NCBI GenBank assembly: GCA_012032855.1
Contig: JAAUQA010000016.1
Location: forward strand, 1-16,471
Reading direction: 5' to 3'
Length of the DNA stretch: 16,471 nucleotides
DNA from: Candidatus Competibacteraceae bacterium
Lineage (GTDB): Bacteria; Pseudomonadota; Gammaproteobacteria; Competibacterales; Competibacteraceae
Shown here: in pieces, positions 1 through 8,699 of the stretch
Position numbering within the stretch: position 1 is the stretch's first letter
Layout of the letters: the number at the start of each line of letters is the position of its first letter
Notes under the pieces: model-generated
Database searches by the model: none
What the model was told of the DNA's origin: nothing
Seen by the model: only the letters and a program-made list of their open reading frames with translations
Translations under genes and position numbers: made by a program

Positions 1-2
1 TC

Positions 3-462
3 GACTTGGAGTTTCAGGGTAAGAACGTGTTGTTGGTAGACGACTCCATCGTACGCGGCACGACTTCGGCGCAGATCATCCAAATGGCCCGTGATGCCCG
101 GCGCGCGTAAGGTTTATTTCGCCTCGGCGGCCCCACCCGTCCGCTATCCTAATGTCTACGGCATCGACATGCCGTCGGCTCATGAGCTGATTGCCCATGA
201 TCGCAGCGAGGCACAAGTGCAACAGGCTATCGGTGCGGATTACTTGATTTTCCAGGACCTGGACGCCTTGGAAGATACGGTGCGGCGCGGTAATCCGCAA
301 TTGCAACATTTGGACATGTCGTGCTTTACCGGGGAGTACGTGACCGGTGATATTGACCGAAACTATCTGGATGGGCTGGAGCGCCAGCGCAACGATGGCG
401 CTAAAACCGCCGTCAAAGAGCAGGAAAAGCGTTTTGGTCTGGTAGGGATGCAGGCGTTTTGA
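3..462 (+). CDS. purF: Amidophosphoribosyltransferase, C-terminal part (5' end outside window; one frameshift)
   Basis: PurF makes 5-phosphoribosylamine from PRPP and glutamine, the first committed step of purine synthesis, in the cytosol. Only about the last 150 residues lie in the window. The PRPP-binding loop [13 protein letters not shown] is read from position 3 in one frame. The family-typical continuation [13 protein letters not shown] and [12 protein letters not shown] is read in another frame to the TGA at 460-462. The frame changes at the CCC run 97-99: removing one C gives the expected ARDAGARKVYF, whereas the sequence as given reaches a stop at 108-110. The wild-type gene is almost certainly intact and this looks like a one-base insertion error. 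metZ follows on the same strand, an order known from Pseudomonas. Confidence 0.95.
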
Positions 463-564
463 CAGACCTGCTAATCTAGCTTAATCTCACTATTGCGCCG
501 ATTTGAACTCTAGCTTGCGGGCGCATAACAAATTTCGCTAAAGCGGGGTAGAAACCTGCCTTTA

Positions 565-660
565 GCCCCAAGCAGTCATGCTTCCGGGGCAGCGTTGCTA
601 CTCCCTCGATGCGGTCATCACAGGCGCGGTTCGTCGCAACCGCGCCGGGCAACGCGGAGG
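565..660 (+). promoter_or_regulatory. Structured leader ahead of metZ (three nested or adjacent stems)
   Basis: Three pairings can be read directly. Stem A pairs 565-574 (gccccaagca) with 579-583 plus 586-590 (tgctt, ggggc), with a 4-base loop and a 2-base bulge. Stem B pairs 592-598 (gcgttgc) with 649-655 (gcaacgc) and ends directly against the ribosome-binding site ggagg at 656-660. Stem C, inside B, is a perfect 9-bp hairpin of 623-631 (ggcgcggtt) with 638-646 (aaccgcgcc). No run of T follows any stem, so this is not a classical terminator. Its position suggests control of metZ translation. It does not match the consensus of the SAM-I, SAM-II or SAH riboswitches as I know them. The stems are seen in the sequence; the regulatory role is inference. 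Confidence 0.4.
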
Positions 661-667
661 CATTATC

Positions 668-1846
668 ATGCACGACGATCTTGAATTGGGTTTTGCCAGT
701 CTGGCGATCCGGGCTGGGCAAGTGCGCACGTTTGAAGGTGAGCACAGCGAAGCGATTTTCCCCACCTCCAGTTTTGTATTTCAAAGTGCTGCACAAGCGG
801 CAGCCCGCTTTTCAGAGCAAGAACCGGGAAATATCTACTCCCGCTTTACCAATCCCACGGTGCGGCTATTCCAAGACCGGCTGGCAGCCTTAGAGGGCGG
901 TGAGGCGTGTATCGCCACATCATCCGGCATGTCAGCCATCCTCGCGACATGCTTGGCGTTGTTGCGTAGCGGCGATCATATCGTATCGGCCAGTAGCTTG
1001 TTCGGCAGCACAGTTTCCCTGTTCAATACCTATTTAGCCAAACTGGGCATTGCCACGACGTATGCTCCCTTGTCGAACATCACTGCCTGGGAGCAGGCTA
1101 TCCGGCCCGAAACCAAACTGTTGTTTTTGGAAACTCCTTCCAACCCGCTGACTGAGTTAGCAGATATCCGTGCCCTGGCCGAATTGGCGCATGCTCACGA
1201 ATGCTTGCTAGTGGTGGACAATTGTTTCTGTACCCCGGCGTTGCAGCAACCATTAAAGCTAGGCGCGGATTTGGTGATACATTCCGCAACCAAATATCTG
1301 GACGGTCAGGGCCGTTGTGTGGGCGGTGCGGTGGTCGGCGATGCGCAGCGGGTGGGTAAAGACGTATTCGGATTTCTACGTACCGCCGGTCCTACCCTGA
1401 GTCCATTCAACGCTTGGGTGTTTCTCAAGGGATTGGAAACCCTGCAACTGAGATTGCGGGCGCACAGCGAAAATGCCTTGCAACTGGCGCGTTGGCTGGA
1501 ACAACACCCGGCAATTGCGAGAGTGTACTATCCGGGGCTGGCCTCTCATCCTCAACATCAGCTAGCTTGTAGCCAGCAGTCTGATTTCGGCGGCATCGTA
1601 TCCTTTGAAGTGCACGGTGATCGGGAAACCGCTTGGAAGGTTATTGACTCGGTCCGGCTGCTGTCGATTACCGCCAATCTAGGCGATACCAAAACCACCA
1701 TTACCCACCCGGCTACCACTACCCACGGTCGGCTTACCCAGGCTGATCGTGATGCCGCCGGTATTCGCGATAGCCTAATTCGTATTTCGGTAGGCTTGGA
1801 AGCCATTGCTGATATTCAAGCCGACTTGGAACGAGGTTTGGGTTAA
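668..1846 (+). CDS. metZ: O-succinylhomoserine sulfhydrylase MetZ
   Basis: A PLP-dependent enzyme of the Cys/Met metabolism family that converts O-succinylhomoserine and sulfide to homocysteine, giving direct sulfhydrylation in methionine synthesis. The ATG at 668 is preferred because the ribosome-binding site ggagg lies at 656-660 and the resulting 392-residue protein has normal length. An upstream in-frame ATG at 578 lies inside a hairpin loop and would add 30 residues unlike the family. The PLP lysine is K209 in SATKYLDGQGR, and the segments EGGEACIATSSGMSA, FLETPSNPL and VVDNCFCTP are family hallmarks. The C-terminal NLGDTKTTITHPATTTHG segment is also typical. The reading frame is intact. 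It lies downstream of purF and five bases before the HAD gene. The MetZ call over cystathionine gamma-synthase rests on overall resemblance and purF linkage. Confidence 0.93.
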   Translation: MHDDLELGFASLAIRAGQVRTFEGEHSEAIFPTSSFVFQSAAQAAARFSEQEPGNIYSRFTNPTVRLFQDRLAALEGGEACIATSSGMSAILATCLALLRSGDHIVSASSLFGSTVSLFNTYLAKLGIATTYAPLSNITAWEQAIRPETKLLFLETPSNPLTELADIRALAELAHAHECLLVVDNCFCTPALQQPLKLGADLVIHSATKYLDGQGRCVGGAVVGDAQRVGKDVFGFLRTAGPTLSPFNAWVFLKGLETLQLRLRAHSENALQLARWLEQHPAIARVYYPGLASHPQHQLACSQQSDFGGIVSFEVHGDRETAWKVIDSVRLLSITANLGDTKTTITHPATTTHGRLTQADRDAAGIRDSLIRISVGLEAIADIQADLERGLG

Positions 1847-1851
1847 TTGCG

Positions 1852-2540
1852 ATGTTCTCGGTGCGTGCGATCACCTTCGACCTGGATGATACCTTGTGGG
1901 ACATCTGGCCAATCATCGTGCGGGCTGAACAACGGCTGCATGACTGGCTAGAACAGCATTATCCGCTGATTCCGGAGCAGTTTACGGCGTTGGAATTGCG
2001 TCAACTATGCGACGAAGTCTCAGCAGCGAAACCGCGTATCGCCTATGACCGCACGTTGCTGCGCAAGGAAGCGCTTGGGCTGGCTGCGTTGCGGTCCGGT
2101 TACATTGACTTTCAGGTCGATGCCGCATTTGAAATTTCTTTGCGGCGCGCAACGACGTGGTATTTTTCAATGAGGTGTTATCGGTACTGGAGGGTTTAAG
2201 TCAGCGTTACACTTTAGGTGCGCTAACCAACGGCAACGCGGACATTCAACTGGTGGGTTTGGATCATGTGTTTGATTTCGCCATCAACGCAGTGGCGGTC
2301 GGTGCCGCCAAACCAGACCCCGCTATGTTCCAGGCCGCTTGCCGATATTTGGATTTGCCTCCCGAACAAATTTTGCATGTGGGTGACGATCCTCATCACG
2401 ATGTTCAAGGCGCAGCTCAGGTCGGTTTGCGCACGGTATGGGTGAATCGCACTCAACGGGGCTGGCCGGGTGGGCAGCGAGCCGATGCGGAAATCCAAAC
2501 TTTAGAAGAGTTGGAAGCGTTGTTGGAGCGATGGGGCTAA
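1852..2540 (+). CDS. HAD-superfamily hydrolase, YigB-like phosphatase (one frameshift)
   Basis: A haloacid-dehalogenase family phosphatase. Motif I is DLDDTLWD near the N-terminus, motif II is TNGN, the motif III lysine is in AAKPDP, and motif IV is HVGDDPHHD. Overall it resembles E. coli YigB, a flavin-precursor (5-amino-6-(5-phospho-D-ribitylamino)uracil) phosphatase, but the substrate cannot be fixed from sequence. The frame breaks in the T run 2135-2137: one extra T gives EIFFAARNDVVFFNEV and a 229-residue protein. As given, the N-terminal half stops at 2199 and the C-terminal half is in the next frame. It starts 5 bases after metZ and is probably cotranscribed with it. No clear ribosome-binding site is visible, which fits translational coupling. 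Confidence 0.85.
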
Positions 2541-2598
2541 TCCGGAAAGAAATGCGCCAATTTTCTGTAACTGGAATAACCCCCTAATTTAATCCTTT
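2541..2598. other. Short convergent gap between the HAD gene and the response regulator
   Basis: This 58-base AT-rich gap separates two converging genes. I see no convincing hairpin in it. The T run at 2596-2600 is not preceded by a stem, so no terminator is called. Confidence 0.5.
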
Positions 2599-3559
2599 TT
2601 ATTCATCGCTTCGCGTCGCTGTGATCACTTTCTGCATCGCTACAACAGCGGCGGCGGTACGGTTGTCTACGCCTATTTTGGTAAAAATCCGATCCAGGTG
2701 GGTATTTACTGTGCGCGGACTCATTTTCAGAATGTGGGCAATCTTTTTGTTGGGTTTGCCGTCAGTAATCAACGCTAGGACCTCGGCCTCTCGTTCCGTT
2801 AACGAAAAGCTGCGCCTCAGCACCTCCTCAAATGAGGGTTTCGTTGCTTCGCTAATGCGAAGCAGGTGTTCGTTTTCACTGATTCTGCCGAGATAGGTGA
2901 GTTGAATGGAGCCTGTGTCGGTCTGAAACCCGCGGTGCTGATTAACTTCTACCATGTCTGCTTTGACTAAGGTGCTAAGCCATGTTACCGCATCGGCGGG
3001 GAGCTGTGCTTTCGGTACCGTCCCTGAACAACTTGACTCCGCCGTGGGTGGTTCGAAACCGAGTAAGTGGTCGGCTTGGGGCATCGACCAGCAGATCGTT
3101 CCGGTATTGTCCACCGACAGCAATAAACGACCAGCCACGTCGAGTGCAGCTTTGGCCCGATGGTGTAAGCGAGCATTGGTCAGATGCACCTCAAGGCGAG
3201 CAAGCAGTTCCTGCGGGTTGACTGGCTTGGTGATGTAGTCTATTCCGCCGGCCTCCAGCCCCTTTACGATATGTTCGGTGTCACTGAGTCCGGTCATAAA
3301 GATAATCGGCACATCAGTCATTGCCGCGCTTTGCTTGAGCCGTACACTGGTTCGAAACCATCCAAACCAGGCATGATCGCATCCAGCAGTACCACGTCGG
3401 TCTCACGCGCTCGACCAGCTCCAGCGCTCGCTCGCCGTCTATCGCGACCAGCACTGTGTAGTCAGCTACCTCAAGGGCGTCGGTCAACATGCCGAGCGAA
3501 TCCGGCGCGTCATCAACCAGCAGTACGATACTACGATCAGATGAATTAGCCGTGAGCAT
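2599..3559 (-). CDS. LuxR/NarL-type response regulator with PAS-like middle domain (two frameshifts)
   Basis: A transcriptional regulator of 320 residues once two frameshifts are repaired. The receiver covers about residues 10-125, with acidic pocket D16-D17, phospho-acceptor D60 (VVLLDAIMPG), T90 (FMTG) and K112 (YITKPV). A PAS-like stretch (LLLSVDNTGTICWS onward) covers about 135-235. A LuxR helix-turn-helix sits near the C-terminus (SLTEREAEVLALITDGKPNK, MSPRTVNTHLDRIFTKI). The frames join if one base is added at the GG 3399-3400 (restoring RPDVVLLD) and one at the TT 3351-3352 (restoring GFETSVRLKQS). The chosen ATG at 3557-3559 overlaps the end of the hybrid kinase by 14 bases, so the two are one operon and probable partners. 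The target is unknown; the nearby amide operon is the obvious candidate. Confidence 0.82.
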
Positions 3560-6500
3560 GGATGAGGTTCTCCAGCAGGTATTCACACCGTTTCAGATCA
3601 TATGCATTGACCAGCTTACGCAGGTGCATCACGAACGGACCGGTGCGCGGATCACGTTGTTCAATGTCATCAAGCTTGGTTTGGATACCTCGCACGTAGC
3701 CTACTTGGCTCAGCTGATGCAATACAGATAGCTCATCCTGATCGGGTACACTATCTGCAGCGAATGGATTGGCGTCACGCTCCGGCAGTGTAACGCCGGT
3801 CGTGTCGGTCACACTCTGGAGCTTCAACAGTTCCTGTAGTCGCATCAGCAGTTCCTGCAAACGCAGGGGTTTGACCAGGTAAGCATCGTGGTAAACCGGT
3901 TCTGCTTGGTTTGGCATCTTGCGCCGTTGTTCATCGACGTTGGCTGAAATCATGATAATCGCTGCATTTGAGCCGGATTCGCGCAATCTTTTGGCTAGTT
4001 CCCAACCGCTAATAGATGGCATGGAAATGTCGAGCAGGAAAGCGTCCGGTTTGACCGTTTCATATAACAGCAGACATTCTGATGCTCCCGGCACCGGATA
4101 GACGTCGAATCCGACCGGCGTCAACAAATCGCGCATCAGGTGGCGGTGCGAAGGGTCATCGTCGACGACATGATGCGCCGACGCCGATCAGTGAAACCAC
4201 GTATCGGCAAGGTCTTTTTCAACCCGCTGTGGCGTAGTGGTCTGCGACAGTAACAACCGGATGGTAAACTGACTACCGACGCCGGGCGTACTGTTGACAG
4301 CGATCTCTCCGCCCATCACCTCGGTCAGCAATTTGGTAATCGTCAGACCAAGGCCGGTTCCGGGTCGGGCATCACACTTCGGTGTCGCAACCCGTTCGAA
4401 AGGAATGAAAATACGTTCCAGATCACACTGAGCAATACCGACCCCGCTATCGTGCACGGAAAATTGCGCAATCATGGTGCGGTAGCTAACCGATAAGGTG
4501 ACCGACCCATGATCGGTGTACTTGATCGCGTTAGACAATAGATTAATCAGCACCTGACGCAACCGCTTTTCATCACCATGGACGAAATCAGGCAGCGTTC
4601 CCTGCGGTTCGAACAAAAACGTCAGTCCTTTGGCGTTGGCCTGCAAACGAAACATATCGACCAACTGCTCCAGGAATTCGGCCAGATTGATGATGTTGCG
4701 ATGAATGGTTAAATGCCCGGCTTCGATCTTGGAAATATCAAGCAGCCCTTCGATGAGTTCGGCCAGATGTTCAGCAGACCGATTAATGACGTGCGCTGCG
4801 TCGCGGCGGTGCTCGGGAACCACCGGATCGGTACTGATCAACTGCGCGTACCCCATGATGGGATTTAGCGGTGATCGCAACTCATGACTGATCCCGACGA
4901 TGTAGCGGCTCTTGGCGAGACTGGCCATCTCGGCCACTTCTTTAGCTTTTTGCAACGCTTTATCGGTAAGGCTATGCGCACGGATCTCGCGCAGCAGCAA
5001 CTGCGTCTGCTGTCTGGTCTCTTCTTTGGCGATGTATTGGCTCTCATGGGCCAACACAAAAAACCAGGCCAGAATCCCAAAGATGGCTAACAAAATTAAA
5101 AATGCTTGCACCAATGCCTGAGCGGTAACATCAGTGCCCTCGGGTCCGGGCAAAATAGACTGGTAGTAGACAAAACTGAATACCGCAATTAGTACCCCTG
5201 AGATCAGCAGCATCAGCGCCACATAATGTCCGACCTTAGAATTCAGCTGGTCAACGAGTTGGTTTGGCAGCAACAATCGCAACGCAGCGAGCAGTTGTTG
5301 GGCAACGCGGGCATCGGTTTTGCACCCGTCCTCGCAGCTCACATCAAGCGAGCAGCACAACGAACAAATGGGGCCGTCATAGATCGGACACTGCGCCATA
5401 TCTTCGACTTCATACAGATTGGTACACACGCAGCAGCGTGCCGTGGGTTGCTCGGAAACCGGTTCGATAGGGCGCGCTAAGTAATACCGGCCACGAGTGC
5501 TCCAGGCGATCAGCGGGGCCAGACCGAGCGCCAGGAACAGGGCGATAAAGCTCGATAGAGCTTGAGCCGTTTCGCCAAAAATCCCGCCATAAGCAGTGAA
5601 TGCTACCATGCTCGCGCCGATCATGGCGCCCAGGCCGACGGGGTTAATATCGTATAAATAGGCGCGCCGGAACTCGATATGCGGTGGACTCAGTCCGAGC
5701 GGCTTATTAATCACTAAATCCGCAACGATGGTGCCGATCCAAGCTACTGCAATGATGGAATACAAGCCCAACGTACTTTCCAGAGCTTTAAAAATACCTA
5801 ACTCCATTAAAAACAGAGCAATGACTACATTGAATACCAACCAGACCACCCGTCCCGGATGGCTGTGGGTTAAGCGAGAGAAAAAATTCGACCAGGCGAT
5901 AGAACCCGCATAAGAGTTCGTGACGTTGATTTTGATTTGGCAGGTGATGACAAAGATACCAGTCAGTGCGATGGCCACTTCAGGCGAGGCGAACAAAGAA
6001 AACGCGGTTAGATAAAGCTGGGTTGGATCGGTTGGGTCAGTCGTATGGTCGGTCGGCAGCGCGCCGGCCAAGGTGATCACGACCAGCAAGGAACCGGCCA
6101 GCATTTTCAGCGCTCCGAGCACAATCCAACCGGGTCCGGCACACAGTACCGACAACCACCAACGCCAGTGATTAGCGGGTTGTTGCTTGGGCATAAAGCG
6201 CAGGTAATCGACTTGTTCACCGATCTGTGCAATCAGGGAAAATACTACTGCGCTGGCGGCGCCGAACAACACTAGATCGACACTGCCATCGGGAGCTCCC
6301 AAGCGACCGGAGAACGATCCCCATCCTTCTGCCGGCGCAATCCCTTGCCAACCGATGAATATGAACGGCAGCAGTTGCAATACGATCCATAGGGGCTGCG
6401 TCCACAGCTGTAACCAACTGATGACTGTGATGCCGTAAATCACGATCGGAATCACCGCCAGCGCGCCTAACACATAACCCAGAGACAGTGGAATGCCGAA

Positions 6501-6932
6501 GCATAGCTCCAATGCCGTGGCCATAATCACCGCTTCCAGCGCAAAGAAAATAAAAGTAAAGCCCGCGTAAATCAGTGAGGTGATTGTCGAGCCGATATAA
6601 CCGAACCCGGCGCCGCGGGTCAGTAAATCAATATCAACGCCATGCCGGGCCGCGTAATAGGTGATCGGTAACGCACTCATGAATATCAATACGCTGACCA
6701 CCAGTATCGCGGTAACCGCGTTTGCTGCACCGTAATTCAGGGTCACCGTTGCGCCGATCGCTTCCAGCGCGAGAAACGAAATAGCCCCGATAGCCGTATT
6801 GGCAACCCGCGCCGATGACCAACGCCGAGCGCTTTTGGCGGTAAAGCGCAACGCATAGTCCTCCAACATCTGGTTGGCGACCCACTGATTGTAGGTTCGA
6901 CGGACTCGAAGACTATGCTGACGTGCGGTCAT
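3546..6932 (-). CDS. NCS1 permease-like hybrid histidine kinase with receiver domain (split by two compensating indels)
   Basis: A membrane sensor kinase of about 1128 residues after repair. Residues 1 to about 490 form a multi-spanning NCS1 (purine/cytosine permease-like) domain. A cysteine-rich cluster follows at about 495-535 (CCVC, CPIYDGPICSLCC, CEDGC), probably metal-binding. Two more membrane segments and a helical linker lead to HisKA, with H683 in ISHELRSPLNPIMGY. The ATPase domain has an N box (LINLLSNAIKYT), DSGVGI and PGTGLGL. As written the kinase stops at 4188-4190. Removing one base from the T5 run 4215-4219 and adding one at 4168-4169 joins it through PIRGFTDRRRRIM to a receiver: DDD pocket, D968 in LLDISMP, K in LVKPL. 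A roughly 60-residue C-terminal segment of unknown function follows. The ATG at 6930-6932 is preferred over GTG 6953. The alternative is two separate genes. Divergent to urtA; the ligand is unknown, perhaps an amide or other nitrogen compound. Confidence 0.8.
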
Positions 6933-7351
6933 CGTAACAACTCTCAAAAACACAAGCGCGGGCGCAAGTTCTGGCGTGGTGCGGATCGCACCACAATCGT
7001 TCAGTCCGTGATGGTGAATTGCCCAGAAACAGGGCGAGCAATATCAACTTCGACTGTCCAGGGCTTAAAGAAAAGACATTGAAACTATTACAGAAAAATC
7101 ACTTTCCTCATTACCTAAACTGCACATTCCGCGCCAATCCAGCAGTCTCTTTTGGCGTATGGTGGGCGGCCTAGCACGAAAAACTGCTGAACCATAAATC
7201 AGCCTCTCATGAACTGTCTGCGCTTGCCAATACGTCAAATAACGCACGTCATTTGCTCCATTGTCGGACACTGCCTAGAAAGCTAAGAATGACTGCCACA
7301 GGGACACTAAGCCCCTGCCTTTTGCCCAGCTGAATAGAGGTATCCGACGTT
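6933..7351. promoter_or_regulatory. Divergent control region between the permease-kinase and urtA
   Basis: About 420 bases without a convincing gene separate two divergent operons, so promoters for both should lie here. I find one perfect inverted repeat at 6976-6994 (listed separately) and the urtA ribosome-binding site agagg at 7336-7340. I could not identify a good sigma-70 promoter. One segment at 7153-7167 has the GG and GC of a -24/-12 sigma-54 promoter at correct spacing but poor matches otherwise. A 68-codon minus-strand open frame (7065-7271) has no recognisable features. Confidence 0.55.
6976..6994. promoter_or_regulatory. Perfect 8-bp inverted repeat, candidate operator
   Basis: gtggtgcg and cgcaccac are exact reverse complements separated by gat. 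The 19-bp dyad lies 43 bases upstream of the kinase start and about 360 bases upstream of urtA. The size fits a dimeric regulator site, or a hairpin in the kinase mRNA leader. No T run follows on either strand. The symmetry is seen directly; the role is inference. Confidence 0.4.
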
Positions 7352-8609
7352 ATGAGTTATTCAGGTTTGTTCAAAAAGAAAAGCGTCGCTTTTCTCCAAA
7401 CAGGCATAGTCGGCCTGTTACCGGCCGCAACGCTTGCCGGACTTTTGAGTATCGGTACCGCGCTGGCGGATGAAGTGAATACCACCGGCCTTGCGGTGAC
7501 TGACGACACGGTAACGGTTGGTATTCTGCACTCGGTTACCGGGACCATGGCGATTTCCGAAACGGGTTCGGTACAAGCGGAAAAACTCGCCATTGAGCAG
7601 ATCAATGCGGCTGGCGGCGTATTAGGTCGTCAAATCGAATATATCCAGGAAGACGGCGCTTCCGACTGGCCGACTTTTGCCGAAAAAGCCAAGAAGTTGT
7701 TGGTCAATGACAAGGTAGCCGCGGTGTTCGGCTGCTGGACATCGGCCTCTCGCAAAGCTGTGTTGCCGGTATTCGAGCAATACAACGGCATGTTGTATTA
7801 CCCCACCTTCTACGAAGGATTGGAGCAGTCACCCAACGTGATTTATACCGGTCAGGAGGCGACCCAACAGATCATCGCCGGCATCGATTGGGTCGTTAAA
7901 GAGAAAGGCGCGAAAACTTTTTATTTGCTGGGTTCCGACTATATCTGGCCGCGCACCTCCAACAAGATCGCCCGCAAACATATTGAGAAGTTGGGCCTGA
8001 AGGTGGTCGGCGAGGAGTATTACCCGCTGGGTCATACCCAATTCAATTCGGTGATCAACAAAATCAAACTCAGAAAACCGGACGTGATCTACGCAATTGT
8101 AGTCGGTGGTTCCAACGTGGCGTTCTATAAACAGCTGAAAGCGGCCGGTATCGACATGACCAAGGAAGCTCCCTTGTTGTTGACCATTTCGGTGACCGAA
8201 GACGAAATTCGCGGTATTGGTGGCGATAACATTGAGGGCGCGTATGCGGCGATGAAATATTTCCAGTCGCTGGACAATCCCAACAATATTGAGTTCGTCA
8301 AAGCGTTCAAAGCCAAATGGGGCGATGACATCGTCATCGGCGACGTCACACAAGCAGCCTATTTAGGTCCTTGGTTGTGGAAAGCCGCCGTTGAGAAAGC
8401 CGGCAGTTTCGACATTGATAAAGTGCGTGCGGCATCCCCAGGCATCGAATTGGATACCGCTCCCGAGGGCTACGTGCGTATCCATGAGAACCATCACCTC
8501 TGGTCAAAAAACCCGTATCGGTCGCGCTAAGGCTGACGGTCAGTATGAACTGATCTTCGAAACCGCCGAGCTCATGGAGCCCGACCCGTTCCCCGAAGGT
8601 TATCAATAA
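7352..8609 (+). CDS. urtA: Urea/short-amide ABC transporter, substrate-binding protein (one frameshift)
   Basis: The periplasmic binding protein of a UrtABCDE-type transporter (branched-chain amino acid transporter superfamily), also close to FmdD of the amide/urea system of Methylophilus methylotrophus. The N-terminus is an export signal: a basic KKK stretch, a hydrophobic core and a likely cleavage after ALA near residue 39. Family hallmarks include GILHSVTGTMAISE, EDGASDWPTFAEKAKKLL, FGCWTSASRKAVLP and YYPLGHTQF. The frame breaks in the A6 run 8506-8511: one A fewer gives LWSKTRIGRAKADGQYELIF and an end at 8609, for 418 residues. The canonical urea-type motif NGDSNVAFF, as I recall it, reads VGGSNVAFY at 252-259, so the ligand may be an amide rather than urea. 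The ribosome-binding site agagg is at 7336-7340. Confidence 0.9.
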
Positions 8610-8622
8610 CTCGACCCTTCCG

Positions 8623-8662
8623 CCGCTTTCCCCGGGCATCGCAGCCGGTACCGGGGAAGCGG
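8623..8662 (+). other. Hairpin between urtA and urtB
   Basis: ccgctttccccgg at 8623-8635 pairs with ccggggaagcgg at 8651-8662, giving 12 base pairs with a single bulged T and a 15-base loop. It starts 13 bases after the urtA stop and lies 25 bases ahead of the urtB ribosome-binding site. It lacks a following T run, so it is more likely an mRNA-stabilising or processing element than a terminator. Such hairpins are common after highly expressed binding-protein genes in ABC operons. The stem is seen; the function is inference. Confidence 0.6.
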
Positions 8663-8699
8663 AATTGCTTAAACATTAAGTAATGTCAGGAGAACGGTT

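Noticed and set aside
623..646. GC-rich hairpin before metZ as terminator of purF
   Set aside because: No T run follows it and it is only 10 bases from the metZ ribosome-binding site. A leader structure fits better.
578..667. Longer metZ start at the ATG 578
   Set aside because: It would add 30 residues not found in the family and lacks a ribosome-binding site. The ATG at 668 has ggagg at good spacing.
2596..2600. T run after the HAD gene as an intrinsic terminator
   Set aside because: No stem-loop of useful stability precedes it.
7153..7167. Possible sigma-54 (-24/-12) promoter for urtA
   Set aside because: TGGC and a GC are correctly spaced, but the -12 element is not TTGC and the middle bases do not fit. 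Too weak to call, although nitrogen control of urt operons makes it worth remembering.
7065..7271. Minus-strand open frame of 68 codons in the divergent control region
   Set aside because: No recognisable family, no clear ribosome-binding site, and a composition like random sequence. A promoter region for two operons is the better explanation.
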